Assembly (NCBI GenBank): GCA_963556195.1 | Contig: OY744525.1 | Span: 76,073,844 to 76,137,843 of the forward strand | Origin: Sepiola atlantica | Lineage: Eukaryota; Mollusca; Cephalopoda; Sepiida; Sepiolidae | DNA length: 64,000 nt | Reading direction: 5' to 3' | Shown here: piece by piece, positions 21,597 through 33,766 of the stretch | Numbering within the stretch: the first letter of the stretch is position 1 | How the letters are laid out: the number at the start of each line of letters is the position of its first letter | Notes under the pieces: model-generated | Databases searched by the model: none | Told to the model about the DNA's origin: nothing | What the model saw: only the letters and a program-made list of their open reading frames with translations | Made by a program: the position numbers and the translations under genes

Positions 21597-21800
21597 CCTA
21601 TAATTAGAATTTTATTTAGCGTATTTACCGGGGAGTATTATGTCAAGAAGCATGAGGAGGGGGTGGTATCTTACCTAAGGTGACCGTAACCGGTGAAGGC
21701 CGATGATTCATTCTTGGCTATTTTTGTACCTGCCAGAGTTCCCTCTTGGGCGAAATTGCTTTACTCACATTAAACGGCCTTGCGCCACATCTTGCTGCAG
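21597..21800 (+). repeat. Dispersed block with SINE-tail-like end
   Basis: The part 21,597-21,652 is the inverted partner of 18,661-18,720. Further on, TTGCGCCACATCTTGCTGCA (21,780-21,799) resembles the tail TTGCGCCACATCTTCCTCAG of the SINE at 46,165. It could be a very degraded SINE, but no head or body is convincing. Confidence 0.35.
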
Positions 21801-21856
21801 TGATAAGTTCTTTGACACCCAGACGTTAACTTATTTTATAACTTTATTGGCAATGG

Positions 21857-22458
21857 TGCAGAATAGTCACCAGAAAAAAAAGGGGTGAAAGAACAAATAG
21901 TCAACAAATAACTGTTACCAAAGGCAATAAAAGTTACTTTTATACCTATCTGGATCGTTTTTTTGTGTTGTTTTTGTTTTTTGTGTGTGTTTTAAAATAT
22001 TTTAAAGCGTTTTTATTTCATTTTAATATTTCGTACAAATCCGATAGCATCAGAGTTACATTTTCAACATGGCCGAACAGACCACATAGCGGACATCCCC
22101 AAAGTTTGCGTGATAGCTTTTTCGTCATTTTGGGGTGAAAAAACAAAAACGAAACAAATATACAACTACTAAATGTTCAAAACGCAATAAAATTTACTTA
22201 TCTACTTAATTGAAAAGAGACAATGACGAAAAAATAATCAGACATCGGATATTTTCGGCGAAGCATCTGTTCGCCATCTTTGATTTTGAGTTCAACTTTT
22301 TAATTGATTAAAAGAAAAACGCTTGCAAAGACTTTAAAACACTAAAATAATAGGCAGGAAGGTAAAAAAGTAACTTTTATTGCCTTTGGTAACAGTTATT
22401 TGTTGACTATTTATTTTTTTGTTTATTTTCATCCCTTTTTTCTGTTGACTACTCTGCA
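21857..22458. mobile_element. TIR element of the ACGCAA family (M2)
   Basis: The left end reads TGCAGAATAGTCACCAGAAA and on to GTCAACAAATAACTGTTACC, AAAGGCAATAAAAGTTAC. The right end reversed reads TGCAGAGTAGTCAACAGAAA and the same GTCAACAAATAACTGTTACC string. Arms are about 85-90 bp. An internal segment near 22,130-22,205 (GGGGTGAAAAAACAAAAACG ... AAAACGCAATAAAATTTAC) is a third, diverged copy of the terminal motif. No transposase. Confidence 0.75.
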
Positions 22459-23329
22459 TCTTTTTTAATATAAATAACAAAAGCGTCTCATTTTTATGAA
22501 TTCAATGAATACTTTTAGTGCATCGGTGAACATTTGGTGTATATTTCTTCGGTATGTGAGCAAAACTAAATATTATTTAAAAGAAACATGCAGTCTATCT
22601 TTTTACAAGACCTTGTCCCCACCCTACCTGCGGCCTCAATCTATCACTTTCTCTCTAATTCTTTCTATATCTATCGTTTATCACACTAATATATTAACGG
22701 TCTTAATTCACATAGAGATAGATGTGACATCATAGCACCGAATGTTACGTCAAATAGAATTTGTGTAATATAGTTAACAGTCGAGAAATTGAAAACAAAC
22801 ACAATATACAACTTTTACCAAACGCAATAAATTTTTTTTGCCAACCTGCATAGTTTTAAAGTTGTTTTTTATTTTAATATAAGATTACGTCGACTAACAA
22901 TCTAAGATGGCCATGTCAATTGTGGTTTTTAGCTTCTATGTCTTATAGTTAACACCCAAGAAATCGAAAATTAAAAAAATACAACTAATAACTGTCCCAA
23001 AACGCATTAAAATTTAATTTTCGACCGATCTGTATATTTTTAACTTATTGAAACTGTTTTTCTTTATTTCAAAATAAGTTGCACAGGGATGTGAGTGATC
23101 AATAGCAAAAAACAGCTGAAATCTTCGGGTGGGGGGCACCTCAACTTCAATTTCCAAACCTTCCCTCCTCTCGTGTGAAATTTAACATAAAATGATCCTC
23201 TATTTCCAGATTATGCTAGCTTTTTAGGCCAGTTAAACCTAAACAATTTTTGCTATGGGAGATAAATTCTATGTTTGGGGGGGGGAGGCATATGCTGAAA
23301 AGTTTTTTTAAATTACACATCTTACTCTA

Positions 23330-23515
23330 GGTTCGAGTGGTAACCCTCTCCCAAAAAATAACACTTTTCATTAATTCTACAACTAACCCTAACTCCGAAT
23401 AGCAAGCGCTATCCCTAAAGAATCTTTCCATAACCCTACAACTAACCCTAAGTTCGAGTAGCAAGCCATCAGACAAAAAACATCATAAAACCACACGTAA
23501 TTGCCTTACAAATAG
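23330..23515. repeat. Tandem CTACAACTAACCCTAA block
   Basis: Two to three diverged units of about 65 bp, each with ACAACTAACCCTAA, a (T/C)CCGA or TTCGAGT string and AGCAAGC. A related block is at 16,775-16,862. The CCCTAA strings are not telomeric: they are single hexamers inside longer units. Confidence 0.6.
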
Positions 23516-23961
23516 ATAACACCCCCCCCCCCCAAATAAAAATACACATAATTTATCTCCCATAAAAAAAAAACTGTGAATTGCCGTAAAACGCTAGAAT
23601 GGATTGGAAATGAGAGACTATTTTTAACATTAAATTTATGTGCAAAACTGATCTCTTACTTTAAATTCTAAAATTGTTTTTTCTTCTTTCCGTCAAGTTT
23701 TTCAGGGTGTTCCCACATAATCGCCTAAAAAAGTAGAAATGTCATTTTTTATTTGGAAGGAGGTGATTTAATAAAGGGTTTTAATCTAATTGTTTTCATA
23801 TTAAAACCATCAACTGATATATTTTAACTTCATTTTAGCTTTTAATTTTGTTAAATTCCATTAAAATTAGCTTTTTGTAAAAAATAAATGTTCAAAGATT
23901 GTTTTTGTGGGTAATAAAATTGGAAAACACTAAAACTCTGTTTTATCCAACAAATAAAAAG

Positions 23962-24297
23962 ATTTATCTATCTCCCACAAGGTAAGATGTGACACAAGGT
24001 CGGGAAAGTGGGATTAGAAAAGCCAGCGCCCGAGAGCTGAGCACTCTGGCCATTTAAAAATTGCCTGGGCAGCACCATCGGCATTCCCCGGTAGGGGCGC
24101 CTCAGGCAGTAAGCAATAAACTTACTCCTCCTCAAAGAAAGGAGACAAAGCCTGGGAGGGTGGACCTCCTAGAACTGCACAGGACTGTCCCATAGACCGG
24201 CGTAAATCAAGCCCCGAAGGCCAAGACAATACCAGTCTATGGGGTGCAGTAATCCATCGGAACAGATACTACACTTTGATCTTGGCCAAAAGATCAG
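23962..24297 (-). mobile_element. U2 snRNA-headed SINE, 3'-truncated
   Basis: The head (24,296-24,261) reads ATCTTTTGGCCAAGATCAAA then GTGTAGTATCTGTTCC. The stem domain (CCATAGACTGG, CCGGTCTATGG) and the body hairpin at 24,127-24,145 are present. The tail lacks the GGCCTTGTGCCTAACTCC segment found in other copies and stops at a TAGATAAATC flank. It contains an extra AAATGGCCAGAGTGCTCAG segment also seen in the copy at 51,400, which defines a subfamily. Confidence 0.8.
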
Positions 24298-25068
24298 GAA
24301 AAAAACCATACCGTTAGCAAGAGAAAGACCCCAAGTATTTATGTGGGGGAAGGAGATAAGAGTTTGGATGCTGCTTTAGAAACGTGGCCGAGACGAGATA
24401 TGAAAAATGCAAAAAATAAAACTTCTGAAGATACATTAAAATTAAATAGATTTATTGAAATGAATCAAACATCAAATAAATAAAGCGGTTTTAATTGAGA
24501 TGAAGTAAAGTTTAAATGAGCGAAAAATGTGAAAAAAGTTATCCCCCCCCCCTTTCAAATCTTGGTCACGTTTCTAATGAAGCACCGAAGTTTTTCATTA
24601 AACAAAAATCTTTAAAACAAAGCGAATAAAAGAGAGGGAGAGAAAGAAAATGAGAAATAAAATCAGACCAAATGACAAGGTTGTGAAGCTCTTGCGATTC
24701 GGCAGAAATCAGTCTTATTTAAAAAAAAAAAAAAAAAAAGCAAATTTAAGCGGAAAACGTTTATTTTTTTCAATTATAATAAAAGCGTAATTCCGCTTTT
24801 TCTGAATTACAAAAAAACGAGATTATGCTAAAAAGCGGAGAACTTAAGTTGCAGTATCTCAAAGCTTATAACCGCATGTGTTCGGCCATTGTTTTTTAGA
24901 AGTCGTCAAGATTTTGAAACAAATTCTAAAATAAAAAGAAACATTAGAAAAGTTTCACAATGGTAAAACTATGTAGGTCGGTAAAAAGTTAAATTTTCTT
25001 GCGTTTGGTAAAAGTTATTTGTTATCTATTTTGTTTGTTTTCGATTTCCCGGCTGTTAATTTAAAAAG

Positions 25069-27056
25069 ATGTTGACTAACTTTAAAAACAAAACTAAAAG
25101 CTAAATCACTAATTAAATCAATTGAAGCTAAAACGCGTTCTATGTAACGTGGATTTCTTCAGATTAACATTTAAAAGGGAATGAAGAGAAGACAGAACGT
25201 ATAAACGACCAAAAATTATAAAAATATCTTATAAGTTATTAAAACTATGTTATTTCAATTTGAGTGTAAGAAAAAATTAATTTTTCAGAAGATTCACTTT
25301 CATGTTTTCAGAGTAAATGAAATAATACATCATCATTGGTTCGTCTCTGGTTATGTCATTTTTCATATTTAAAAAAAACCCACATATTTCCAATGCATTA
25401 TGAGAGGACTGCATTTTTCTCAATTCAATTTTCTGTTAAAATGTCGTTACTTGAAATCACTAAAGTACTACAACGAGAGGGAAACTGTTGGAATTTATTT
25501 CTAACAAATATGTAACTCCCTATTGTGTACATATTTTTACATACTTTTGCATTTGTTATGTTGTGGAATCAAAATAATTTCCATAAATATTTCATTCTGA
25601 TTGAGTATTTTGTAAAAATTAACCAATTGATTAGTTATCGAAATCGGACTTCAACCATTCAGAGTTGTTCTGGAGCCGAGCACCTATTAGGTACTAGTTA
25701 CATAAGCAAGGACCCAAGCACAGTTCGCAGAGTGAAACTAAACCTGCTACCATGAATCCTGACAGTCATTCCCATAGCAACATGCCGTAAACCAATTACT
25801 ACTAGACTTCTTGTGAGTTAATCCAAACCTAGCCTTGGCCAACGGCTCTTGTTTGATGATACTAGAGACATGCACGAACTGACTCACACACAAGTCCATA
25901 CACATGTGGACTAAAGAAAAGGCAAACATGAATATGAACAATGTCGCCTGTCTACTGAACTTACACACCGCAACACGCAATTTCACACAAAAAACAGCCA
26001 AATTAAACCTGTTTTGCTCAACTTCTTACAGTCAAAACAAACCTTTCTTCACATAGAACGTTCATGGATACTTTGAAATCTCATACTATTATTTGGTTTT
26101 AAATTGCGCTTATACATAAATTTCAATTAATATTTATATGAATTGTATTTTTCATTTATTAATATTTATTTTCCTCCACAATGTTTATTTCAAGTTAATC
26201 CCTAGTTTTGTATTTTTATTTTATATGAAACTTTGTGTAATGGGAGATAACCAGGGAGACTAGCTTTGTTGGTAGCCATCTTGTTTAAGCCTCTTTTCAT
26301 TCCAGTTCTTGTAGCGATAGCATCGGTCTTGGGAGGTGCACAGACTGGAGCAAGTGGTCTGTTCGAGCACGTTTTTTTTTTTTTTAGCTACAAGCAAAGC
26401 CAAAGTGTGATTAAATATTTTAGGTAGAAAGATGAATTCAAAGAATTCATTTGCAGACCTAATACAGAAAATCAGTATTTATAGCACATTCCTGCAGAAA
26501 TTGTAATATTGGAAAAAATTATAGATTAGAACCATCTTCGTCTTTAACAATAAACCTTGTGTTCATCTAGTGGCCATCAAGCAACACATATTCTACAAGA
26601 GAAACCATTTACTCAACAGAGCAAAGAAGTTCTCACAGGAAGCAAATGAGATCAACGTCAGACTTTTAGATGCCAAATTTCTTCCCTTTTGTATCCATTG
26701 TGTGACAAGATTGAATATCTTTACAGGAACATCGTCAACACAACATCAGAAATGGAAAAGGATAAAATTCCGACAGGATTTAAATTTCAACATTTTGTGA
26801 GATTTCCGATCGATTTTATTGCAAAACAGATTTTTTTAAATAACATATATTCCTTCATTGAATTATCGTTTAAAAAATGGAATATTTTTCTTCCAAGAAA
26901 TTAATTGAAAGAAAAAGCAATAAGTAAAACAAAACTTGTCTTTTGATATTTTATTCTTTGTTTGTTGAAACATTCGAAGTACTTACTTTCTCGCATTATA
27001 TTTTTATTGTTGGTATAAACACTGCCTTTTTTATTGTGTTTGTTAATTATTGTATT
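25069..27056. other. No recognised feature
   Basis: AT-rich. The ORFs here (up to 84 codons) have no recognisable domains. A T12 run is at about 26,371-26,384. Nothing else stands out. Confidence 0.5.
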
Positions 27057-27306
27057 TATCTATCTATCTATCTCTCTTTCATTCATTCTCCTCCTACTCC
27101 TCTATCTCTCTTTCATTCTCCTCCTACTCCTCTCCCTCCCTCTCCCTCTCTCTCTCTCTCTCTTCCTAAAACTTGATCATTCTGTAACAAAAGTTTAGTA
27201 TTAGCAGACAACATATTGCCACTAGACTTTGGAAGTTTTCTGGCTTTAAAGCCAAATAAAAATTACACTCTGCTGGAGAGAACGTTTTTTTCTTTTTCTT
27301 TTCTTT

Positions 27307-27353
<47 letters not shown>

Positions 27354-27440
27354 AAGTTGAAAATCCACTACCACTGTCATTTGTTGTCATCAAAAGTTGT
27401 AAAATTTCTAACTTGTGTAATCATACCGAAGTACAACGTT
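27057..27440 (+). repeat. CT tracts flanking a diverged R1 repeat
   Basis: TATC and CT-rich DNA (27,057-27,165) is followed by TGTAACAAAAGTTTAGTATT ... CCAAATAAAAATTACACTCT (27,183-27,285), an R1-like repeat, then a pure CT tract (about 27,308-27,352). Leu/Ser-rich frames through the CT runs are artefacts. Confidence 0.65.
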
Positions 27441-28055
27441 GCTGTTACTGCTTTCTCCTTGTTGCTGTCATTGCTGCTGCTGCTGCTGCTGCTGAGCAAA
27501 ATATACTTCTGCACAGAGCACACAAAGATTGTGCTTCAGGATTATTTTGTCTGCATGAAGTCTTTCTCATTGGTCGTATCTATTCTTTATACTTGCAAGA
27601 TTACAGGTTTTTATTCTCAACACCTAGACCAGCAATGTCCAGCAGTTGCATGCGAAAGTGCAGAAAGTTTGACCCGGAATGCACAAAGAAATTGCAGTTG
27701 CACATGCATAAATGCAACATTGTTACCCTTACTCCATGGATTTGCAGTTCCATGCCAAACATGCCCTTGCTACCCACACATAGAGCCAGAAACGACCAGA
27801 GGACGACGAATCCTGATGTTGACTCCTCCTGGATTTTTCACCAAAGCCTTGTTAGCCAGGTTGCAGCCCTAATATAGCTGGGTGTCTGACCTGTCGACCA
27901 TGGGTCATCCTGTCAGTAACCAAAGTTCCAGATGGCATAGCTCTGACACTACCATGTTGCGACCGCCTCTACCATGGTGAGGAAGGGTTTGACTTTAGGG
28001 GGTGCTGCTGCTGCTGATGATGATGATGATGATAATGATGATGATAACTACAAAT
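27441..28055 (+). repeat. Dispersed repeat B, copy 1, ending in CTG/ATG triplets
   Basis: Matches 48,510-48,958 over about 450 bp in the same order: GCACAGAGCACACAAAGAT, ACTTGCAAGATTACAGGTTT, CTTACTCCATGGATTTGCAG, GACTCCTCCTGGATTTTTCA and GCCTCTACCATGGTGAGGAA, then a CTG-ATG tail. The triplet tail and lack of a stable ORF suggest the 3' end of a LINE or a SINE-like derivative. The 218- and 154-codon frames overlap in different phases and are not conserved in copy 2. Confidence 0.65.
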
Positions 28056-28514
28056 AAAAGAGATGATAAGATGATGCTTATTTGTTTACACTAATTATAA
28101 TCATCCTATTTATTTATCTACTAGTGTGCCTGTGTCGTCAACAATGACGACATACCCCCCCTTTCCATTGTTTCCTAACTTACATAAACTTTTATAATTA
28201 AAGTCACTTGGAAAAAACAGTTAATCGTCTTGTTTACAACAATACTAATACTTCAGTGAGCTGTTGCTGACTTATGCTAGTGTTTGCTTGAATATATATT
28301 GAATTACCTCTCTTAGTGTTACAGGCAAAGCAACTTCTAATAAAAGAAAAAAACTTCTTTTTTATCTCAGAGAATATATATGAATACATAGATCAAAATG
28401 TCTTTAAAATTTCTTCAGATAAAACTCAAAAATGTCTAAATTCAATGTTTTGCCATTATTTCTGCATTCATCTCGTTGATTTTTATAATGAACATTTTAT
28501 TTTATAAATGTTTG
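28056..28514. other. No recognised feature
   Basis: AT-rich sequence with no supported gene or repeat beyond a short C run near 28,155. Confidence 0.5.
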
Positions 28515-28672
28515 TTAATTGAAATGGCATTAACAGTCAATAGTTGTCAATTGAGTTATCTCCCCTTTGCAGAACGGCTATTTAAAGTGTCTAAAGCTAG
28601 ATGGTTCTGTCTGGTAGTCGATTTACATAGGTGGTAGTGTTATTAATGAAAAAACTGTATTTTTTATTGAAG
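28515..28672 (+). repeat. Direct repeat D, copy 1
   Basis: Shares TTAATTGAAATGGCATTAAC, AGTCAATAGTTGTCAATTGA, GTGTCTAAAGCTAGATG and TAGTGTTATTAAT with 29,407-29,566. The pair lies about 0.9 kb apart in the same orientation. No open LINE or LTR hallmarks lie between. Confidence 0.75.
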
Positions 28673-29406
28673 AACTTTTAGTCATTAAACAAACTGAAGA
28701 AGGAAAGACTGACAATTTTGGTAGCAAAGTGTAGTTGATCTCTTTTTGTGTACTTTATAATTTATGAAGGAATTTCTGTTAACTTTACTCGGTCGTGTTT
28801 CCGCTTCAACTGGTCAGAGAAGAAAAATACAACTTCCTAGTTGTATTTTAAAGTGTGTTCGGATTGGTTGTACAATTGCAAGAATATTGATAAAGATTGG
28901 CTTCTTTAATTTGGAAAAACAAACTAACATGTAAAATTGTGCCTCGAAAAAAATATTCATATTTTGCATTTTCGACTGTTCGAAGTAATAACTGTTTTTG
29001 TCAGTTTTTCCTCATTCACTCATTCCAACACTCAGATTCTAGATAAATGGTTAAGAATTGAGATGGCCATTTTTAGAAAAATGAAGGGCAATGGAAAACT
29101 GGATGAACTTGTTTGGGTTTTGCAGGAGTATCAGGGGTGTTCCTTCTTTGAAGATCTTAAGACAACTGGTTGGGCTTTAGAGATCTCATTAAAAATAGAA
29201 ATGGAGAAGAGTTGTTAATTGAGATCAAATTAATAATTTTATAAACAGCAATGAATTTAAAGAAACATCTTATGCCTATGATTCTAGTGGATATTGACGG
29301 GACGGGAATGCTAACTATAAAATGAGTAGAAGATGACGAGGGCAACCCTGATATAATGGGCCAAACAATAATAGAAGAGTCTATCAATCTCAGTCATAGA
29401 ATAAAA

Positions 29407-29566
29407 CGAGTTAATTGAAATGGCATTAACAGTCAATAGTTGTCAATTGAGCTATCTCATCCTTTGCAGATTGGCTGTTTAGAGTGTCTAAAGCTAGATG
29501 ACTCTGGCTAGCAGTCAATTTGCATTAGTTGTAGTGTTATTAATATAAAACTGTACTTTTTTTTTT
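29407..29566 (+). repeat. Direct repeat D, copy 2
   Basis: Partner of 28,515-28,672. Divergence is moderate, so the duplication is not recent. The 740-bp interval holds no recognised gene; its longest frame (28,937-29,218) has no domain. Confidence 0.75.
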
Positions 29567-31689
29567 TTAATCTGATCGGACATAATGTGAGAACAGCCAG
29601 AAACACATTCAACGTGTCTCATTATTTTCCGTAGCTGTTTTGACATGGCATTCATTGTCAAATCCTTTACCGTAGCTTTCACTTTTTTAATAAATATGTT
29701 GTTATCAAATATAAGAACAAATGGTAAAAAGAACAAAGATATATATTATTTTTAAATACAGTCATTCATTCGGAGAAAAGGATCAATTATTTTTTTGTTT
29801 TCAATTGTTTCTTTTCCTTATAAAAAAGAGTATTCACAATTACCCGGCAGCAAGGATGGCATTCAGGTTTTCCCTGACAATAACCAGATAAATTATCTGG
29901 AGTGGCCAGTCTCACTACCCATCTTCATTCTTCAAAATGGCAGCTCTTTAGCCTGGTCATTTGCTGTCCATTTGTCTACCTGTTACCAAAACTAGGAAAA
30001 TTATTTTGATAAAACATGCGATCTGTTGAAGGAAAATTCAGTTCTTGCAAATAAAAAAAAAACAGGAATTGCACTTGAAGAAAAGTGCAGAAAATTGAAT
30101 CGAAGCAACAGCTTTGGAGAAAAGGAACAAAGTAAGTAATAAAGAATGATGTACAAACAATAAATACAGAATAAGGGTTTGCGAACTTGTGCATCCATGA
30201 AACTTATCTTATGTGAAGAAATGTCCTTTTAACAGGTGCATACACTGTTACTCCCAACAGTTGCTGTCTCTATCAGTTCCAAAAGGAAGGCTTTGCTTAC
30301 TGAGGCTTGTGTCATAAGGCAGTCAACCGTTAACTGACGTCAACCTTAGTAATGAAAATGGAAAAACAGGGGAGGAGTCTAAGTGTTTGAGTTTATATGA
30401 GCTGGTTCACGTGACCCAGGGGAGAACATTGATTGAGTATAGCTTTTGGCCAATCCACATTACCCTTAAACAGGACAATGGAAGACTATGAGTGTCTTAT
30501 AAATGCCAATACATTCCTGACTTAGGAAAATAATGTTATGGTATTATGTAGAAGGTATCGGAAAGTTCAAATGGTTGACAGGATGTTAGCTATTCGTAGT
30601 GTGATATCATTTTAAATCAGGTCCATTTAAAGGGTTTTTTTAGAGGAGGGGGGGGGCAGATTTAGAATTTCTTTTGTTTTTAAGGATTGCACCTTGATGT
30701 ACATAGAATATATAAATCAAGAAAGATAGGAATTATAGTCAACATAAAGATTTCTCTGAAAATGTTCACTATCAAAAATACAGAGGACAGCTTAACTTGA
30801 TTTTTCAAAAGAAAGTCGCCATGTTGAAATGTTGTTAACAATATTGTCAAAACTCAGGCTTTAATTTGTAGAAGATTTTTGAACTGGAAGGTTTTGTTTT
30901 CTTTTAAAATGTAGTAATGCGTTTTTTATTTATTTTGTAGTCTCTGTGAAAATGTGTTGTTTTGAGACAAATTTGCATGTTGAGGATTCAAAATTCTTAT
31001 ATACCAGGAGAAAATTTGTTTTCATGTTGCTTTTGTTTTTCTTTGTTCTTTGTTTTTTTTTTATTTCTCCGTCCGGGTAATCTTTTGAGGTTAAATGGTG
31101 TTCGATTGCATATAACAGTTGCCTTGTTTTAGAAAGATGTATTCTCACACAGTGGTCAAGATCTGAAGTAGGAGGAATATGTTATTTTTATAGTGTTGTA
31201 ATGATTCTCCGGGGATTTTCATTCAACTCTCACCAGAATTATTTATTCTCAGTTCAGAAAGTGTCAACTGTTGCCCAAGGGCAAACTGCCCGAGGGGAAG
31301 GAACATGCCCTATCTCGCACGCATACAATCAATTTGACATCTGTCATGAACTAGATAGTGTCCACTCTTATAAGTCCATGGAGGCATATGTGGTCATCAC
31401 CATCGTCCTGGAATGCTAATTTGTATTTTAATTTTTTAAGACTATTTTGAAAATTTTCAATTTTGCAATTGATGTTGAAATCGTCGTCCATTAGAACTTG
31501 TAAGGGCAAAGTGCGATCCTTGTTGAGATGGACTACTAAACCGACCTCATCCAACTTCTTTTTTTTGTGCCCAGGAAGATGTTTATTTTGTGTTTCATGG
31601 GAGTCATAAATTCTGAAATGGTAGGTATGTGGACTATATTTAATTTAGTTTTATGCAAAACGGGGTGAAAGTCCTTTGTGAAAATTCAG
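29567..31689. other. No recognised feature
   Basis: Two kilobases without a supported gene. Small ORFs are unconvincing. A G run occurs at 30,645-30,655 and poly-T/A runs are common. Confidence 0.5.
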
Positions 31690-32110
31690 ATAACTCTGAT
31701 TCTTGTGAAATTTTAACAATAGGTATTAGATCAATTAATAAATATTCCCCAAATTTAAGTAAAGGGTTTTTAGTGGGCAAAATATGGGCACAACCTCCCA
31801 TTTGAAAAGTCAAATATTTCAGATTTGCATTTTTTTATCCATAGTAATTAGACACAAATTAAGCAAGATTCCATAAATTTAAATTTCTTCTTAAGACCCC
31901 TTCATATTAAGTTTTAAATTTCAGATATTTTCTAGATTCTACATCATGTAATGGTATTTGATTGAAATTAAAATAAGGATTTTAGACGAGATTTAATATC
32001 ATTATATCTTGATTTTTATCTTTGTAAGGCGACATAAGAGTGGTGCAAAACCGTTCTGTTTGGGAAATTAATTTTACCCTTCCTGGGACGGGTATTTTTC
32101 GAGTGCATTT
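31690..32110 (+). repeat. Dispersed repeat R2, copy 1
   Basis: Aligns with 45,430-45,940 through ATCAATTAATAAATATTCC, TTAGACACAAATTAAGCAA, TTTCTTCTTAAGACCCCTT, ATTATATCTTGATTTT and GAGTGGTGCAAAAC. Copy 2 has an 89-bp insert that copy 1 lacks. No coding capacity. Confidence 0.7.
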
Positions 32111-32199
32111 ATAAAATTACTGCTAATTAAAGAAAGCAAAAAAACAAAAAGGCTCAAACAGATAGATGCAGAAGAAAGAGCCTGTGTTAGAGTTTGGGA

Positions 32200-33766
32200 A
32201 TGACTTTGGTACTAGTCCAGGGTTTGCGCCTAATTTCCGTGACTGCTCAGCAGCAGCGAGCCGACAGCTAACGGAAGCGTCCGAGACCTACCGAGTTGAA
32301 AACGAGGCTGTAAACAAAACTCATCAAGCAGCCGATAACTATTTGAAGGAGACGTTTGTTAACATAACAAAATGAATTTTCAGCAACTTTGCAGCTCGGT
32401 TGAATCTCCGGAGGATTGCATTTATTGTCAGCAGAAAGCTCTGCTGGCAAAAGCAATGCATTGTAGGCGATGCGGCCGACTTTGCCGGTTAGCTACTAGA
32501 AAAAGTATAGCGGACAGATATGCCTGGAGATGCCCCACCCAGGAATGCCGGACTTGGATTCTGTTGCGATCGGGGACGTTTTTTTCTAGATCAAATTTAG
32601 AGATTTCGACCATTCTAAAGATGATCTACCTGTGGTCCCAGGATATGGCGACTGGTAAAAACCTAAAAAAAGAATGTGGCGTACTGTCTCGAACCACGCA
32701 AGTGGATTGGAAGAATTTTCTGCGGGAGGTGTGCACCGACCATCTAGCGCGCAACCCCAGACGACTCGGAGGCCCAGGGCATACGGTGGAGATAGACAAG
32801 AGTCTGTTTAACCGTCGAAAACACAACGTCGGCCGTGTTCTTCAGCCGCTCTGGGTCTTCGGGGGATACGACCCCGCAGAGAAGGAGGGTTTCCTGGTGA
32901 CAGTACCAAATAGGAATGCCGAAACCCTCCTTCCAATAATCAGACAGTACGTCGCCCCTGGGACCACGGTCGTCTCCGATTGCTGGAGGGCTTATAGCAG
33001 GTTAGGAGAGGAGGGATATCAACATCTTACAGTGAATCACACCGAACATTTCGTGGACCCGACGACGGGTGCCTGCACCAATCATGTCGAGAGAATGTGA
33101 AAGGAAGCGAAGCAGAGCAACAAAAAAGAATGCGGGACGAGCAGGACCCTAATAGACGGCTATCTGCGGGAATTCATGTGGCGTCAGACATTCAAAAAAG
33201 ACCCCTTCGACGCCATATTGTTGCAAATAGCCGAACTCTATCCCGTCGGCGACCAACAATCTTCTGCTCCTCCTTCCACATCCTCCTCTTCTGCCTGTAT
33301 TTCGATAAGACCCCCAAAAATCCAAGCTCTACCCCTCCGGGAAAAGATCCGAAATTCCCCCCACTCACCCATAAAAAATCTAAAAAAAGTTTTTAAAAAT
33401 GCCTAATTTCAAAAACAAAAAACAGTTAAAAATATTATTGGTTCAAAAATACCCCCAAAAATTGGTTAAAAAATAATAATAAAAAAAAGTTTATTTATTT
33501 CAGCTATGGGTTTGTTCATTTATTTCATTTTTTTATAAAAATATATGCATTTCTTCTTCTTTTCGTATATTCATCGTCTTATATTGTTGTCGTCTGCCAA
33601 GCCTTCCATTTTGTTTTAACGATTTTTTGCAGTTTTGTTTATGCAGTGTCGACCCCAGCCTCGTTTTCGACTCTGCAGGTCTCAGACGCTTCCGTTAGCT
33701 GTCGGCTCGCTGCTGCCGGGCAGTCACGGAAATTAGGCGCAAACCCTGGACAAGTACCATGACTTG
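32200..33766 (+). mobile_element. Merlin/IS1595-like transposon 2 with TSDs
   Basis: The element proper is 32,208-33,758 (1,551 bp). Both ends begin GGTACT(A/T)GTCCAGGGTTTG and pair for about 105 bp, through GCGCCTAATTTCCGTGACTG and GACAGCTAACGGAAGCGTC. The flanks are ATGACTTT (32,200-32,207) and ATGACTTG (33,759-33,766), an 8-bp target duplication with one change. It sits inside a copy of repeat R3, whose other copies show the uninterrupted sequence. The GC-richer interior contrasts with the AT-rich surroundings, consistent with a fairly recent arrival. Confidence 0.87.
32372..33406 (+). pseudogene. Merlin / ISXO2-like transposase with one in-frame stop
   Basis: Starts at ATG 32,372 and reads to TGA at 33,098-33,100 (codon 243), then continues in the same frame to 33,406. 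The stop replaces the Trp of the conserved NHVERMW, a single-base TGG to TGA change. Zinc-ribbon cysteines are C31, C34, C54 and C59. The triad is D142 (VEIDK), D203 (VSDCWRAY) and E240 (NHVE), so the truncated product keeps all three catalytic residues but loses the C-terminal part (KEAK...FMWRQTF). The usual EIDE is EIDK here. The frame after the stop remains family-like to about ELYPVG and then becomes low complexity. Otherwise well preserved, so inactivation looks recent; read-through is possible but unsupported. Confidence 0.85.

Larger units (their letters stand above)
22771..25068. mobile_element. Compound ACGCAA-family element (M3) with nested SINE
   Basis: Left-type ends occur at 22,771 (GTTAACAGTCGAGAAATTGA ... 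TTTTACCAAACGCAATAAA) and at 22,945 (GTTAACACCCAAGAAATCGA ... AAACGCATTAAAATTTAA). A right-type end lies at about 24,960-25,068: reversed, TTAACAGCCGGGAAATCGAA ... TTTTACCAAACGCAAGAAAA. Either left end could pair with the right, making an element of 2.1-2.3 kb that holds a U2-headed SINE (23,962-24,297) and a tandem block (23,330-23,515). No transposase is seen, so the outer pairing may be fortuitous juxtaposition of separate copies. Confidence 0.5.

Noticed and set aside
23330..23480. Telomere-like CCCTAA repeats
   Set aside because: Single hexamers within longer tandem units; no consecutive telomeric run.
27216..27877. 218- and 154-codon overlapping ORFs as genes
   Set aside because: They run through a CT tract and repeat B; the second copy of repeat B (48,510) does not preserve either frame.
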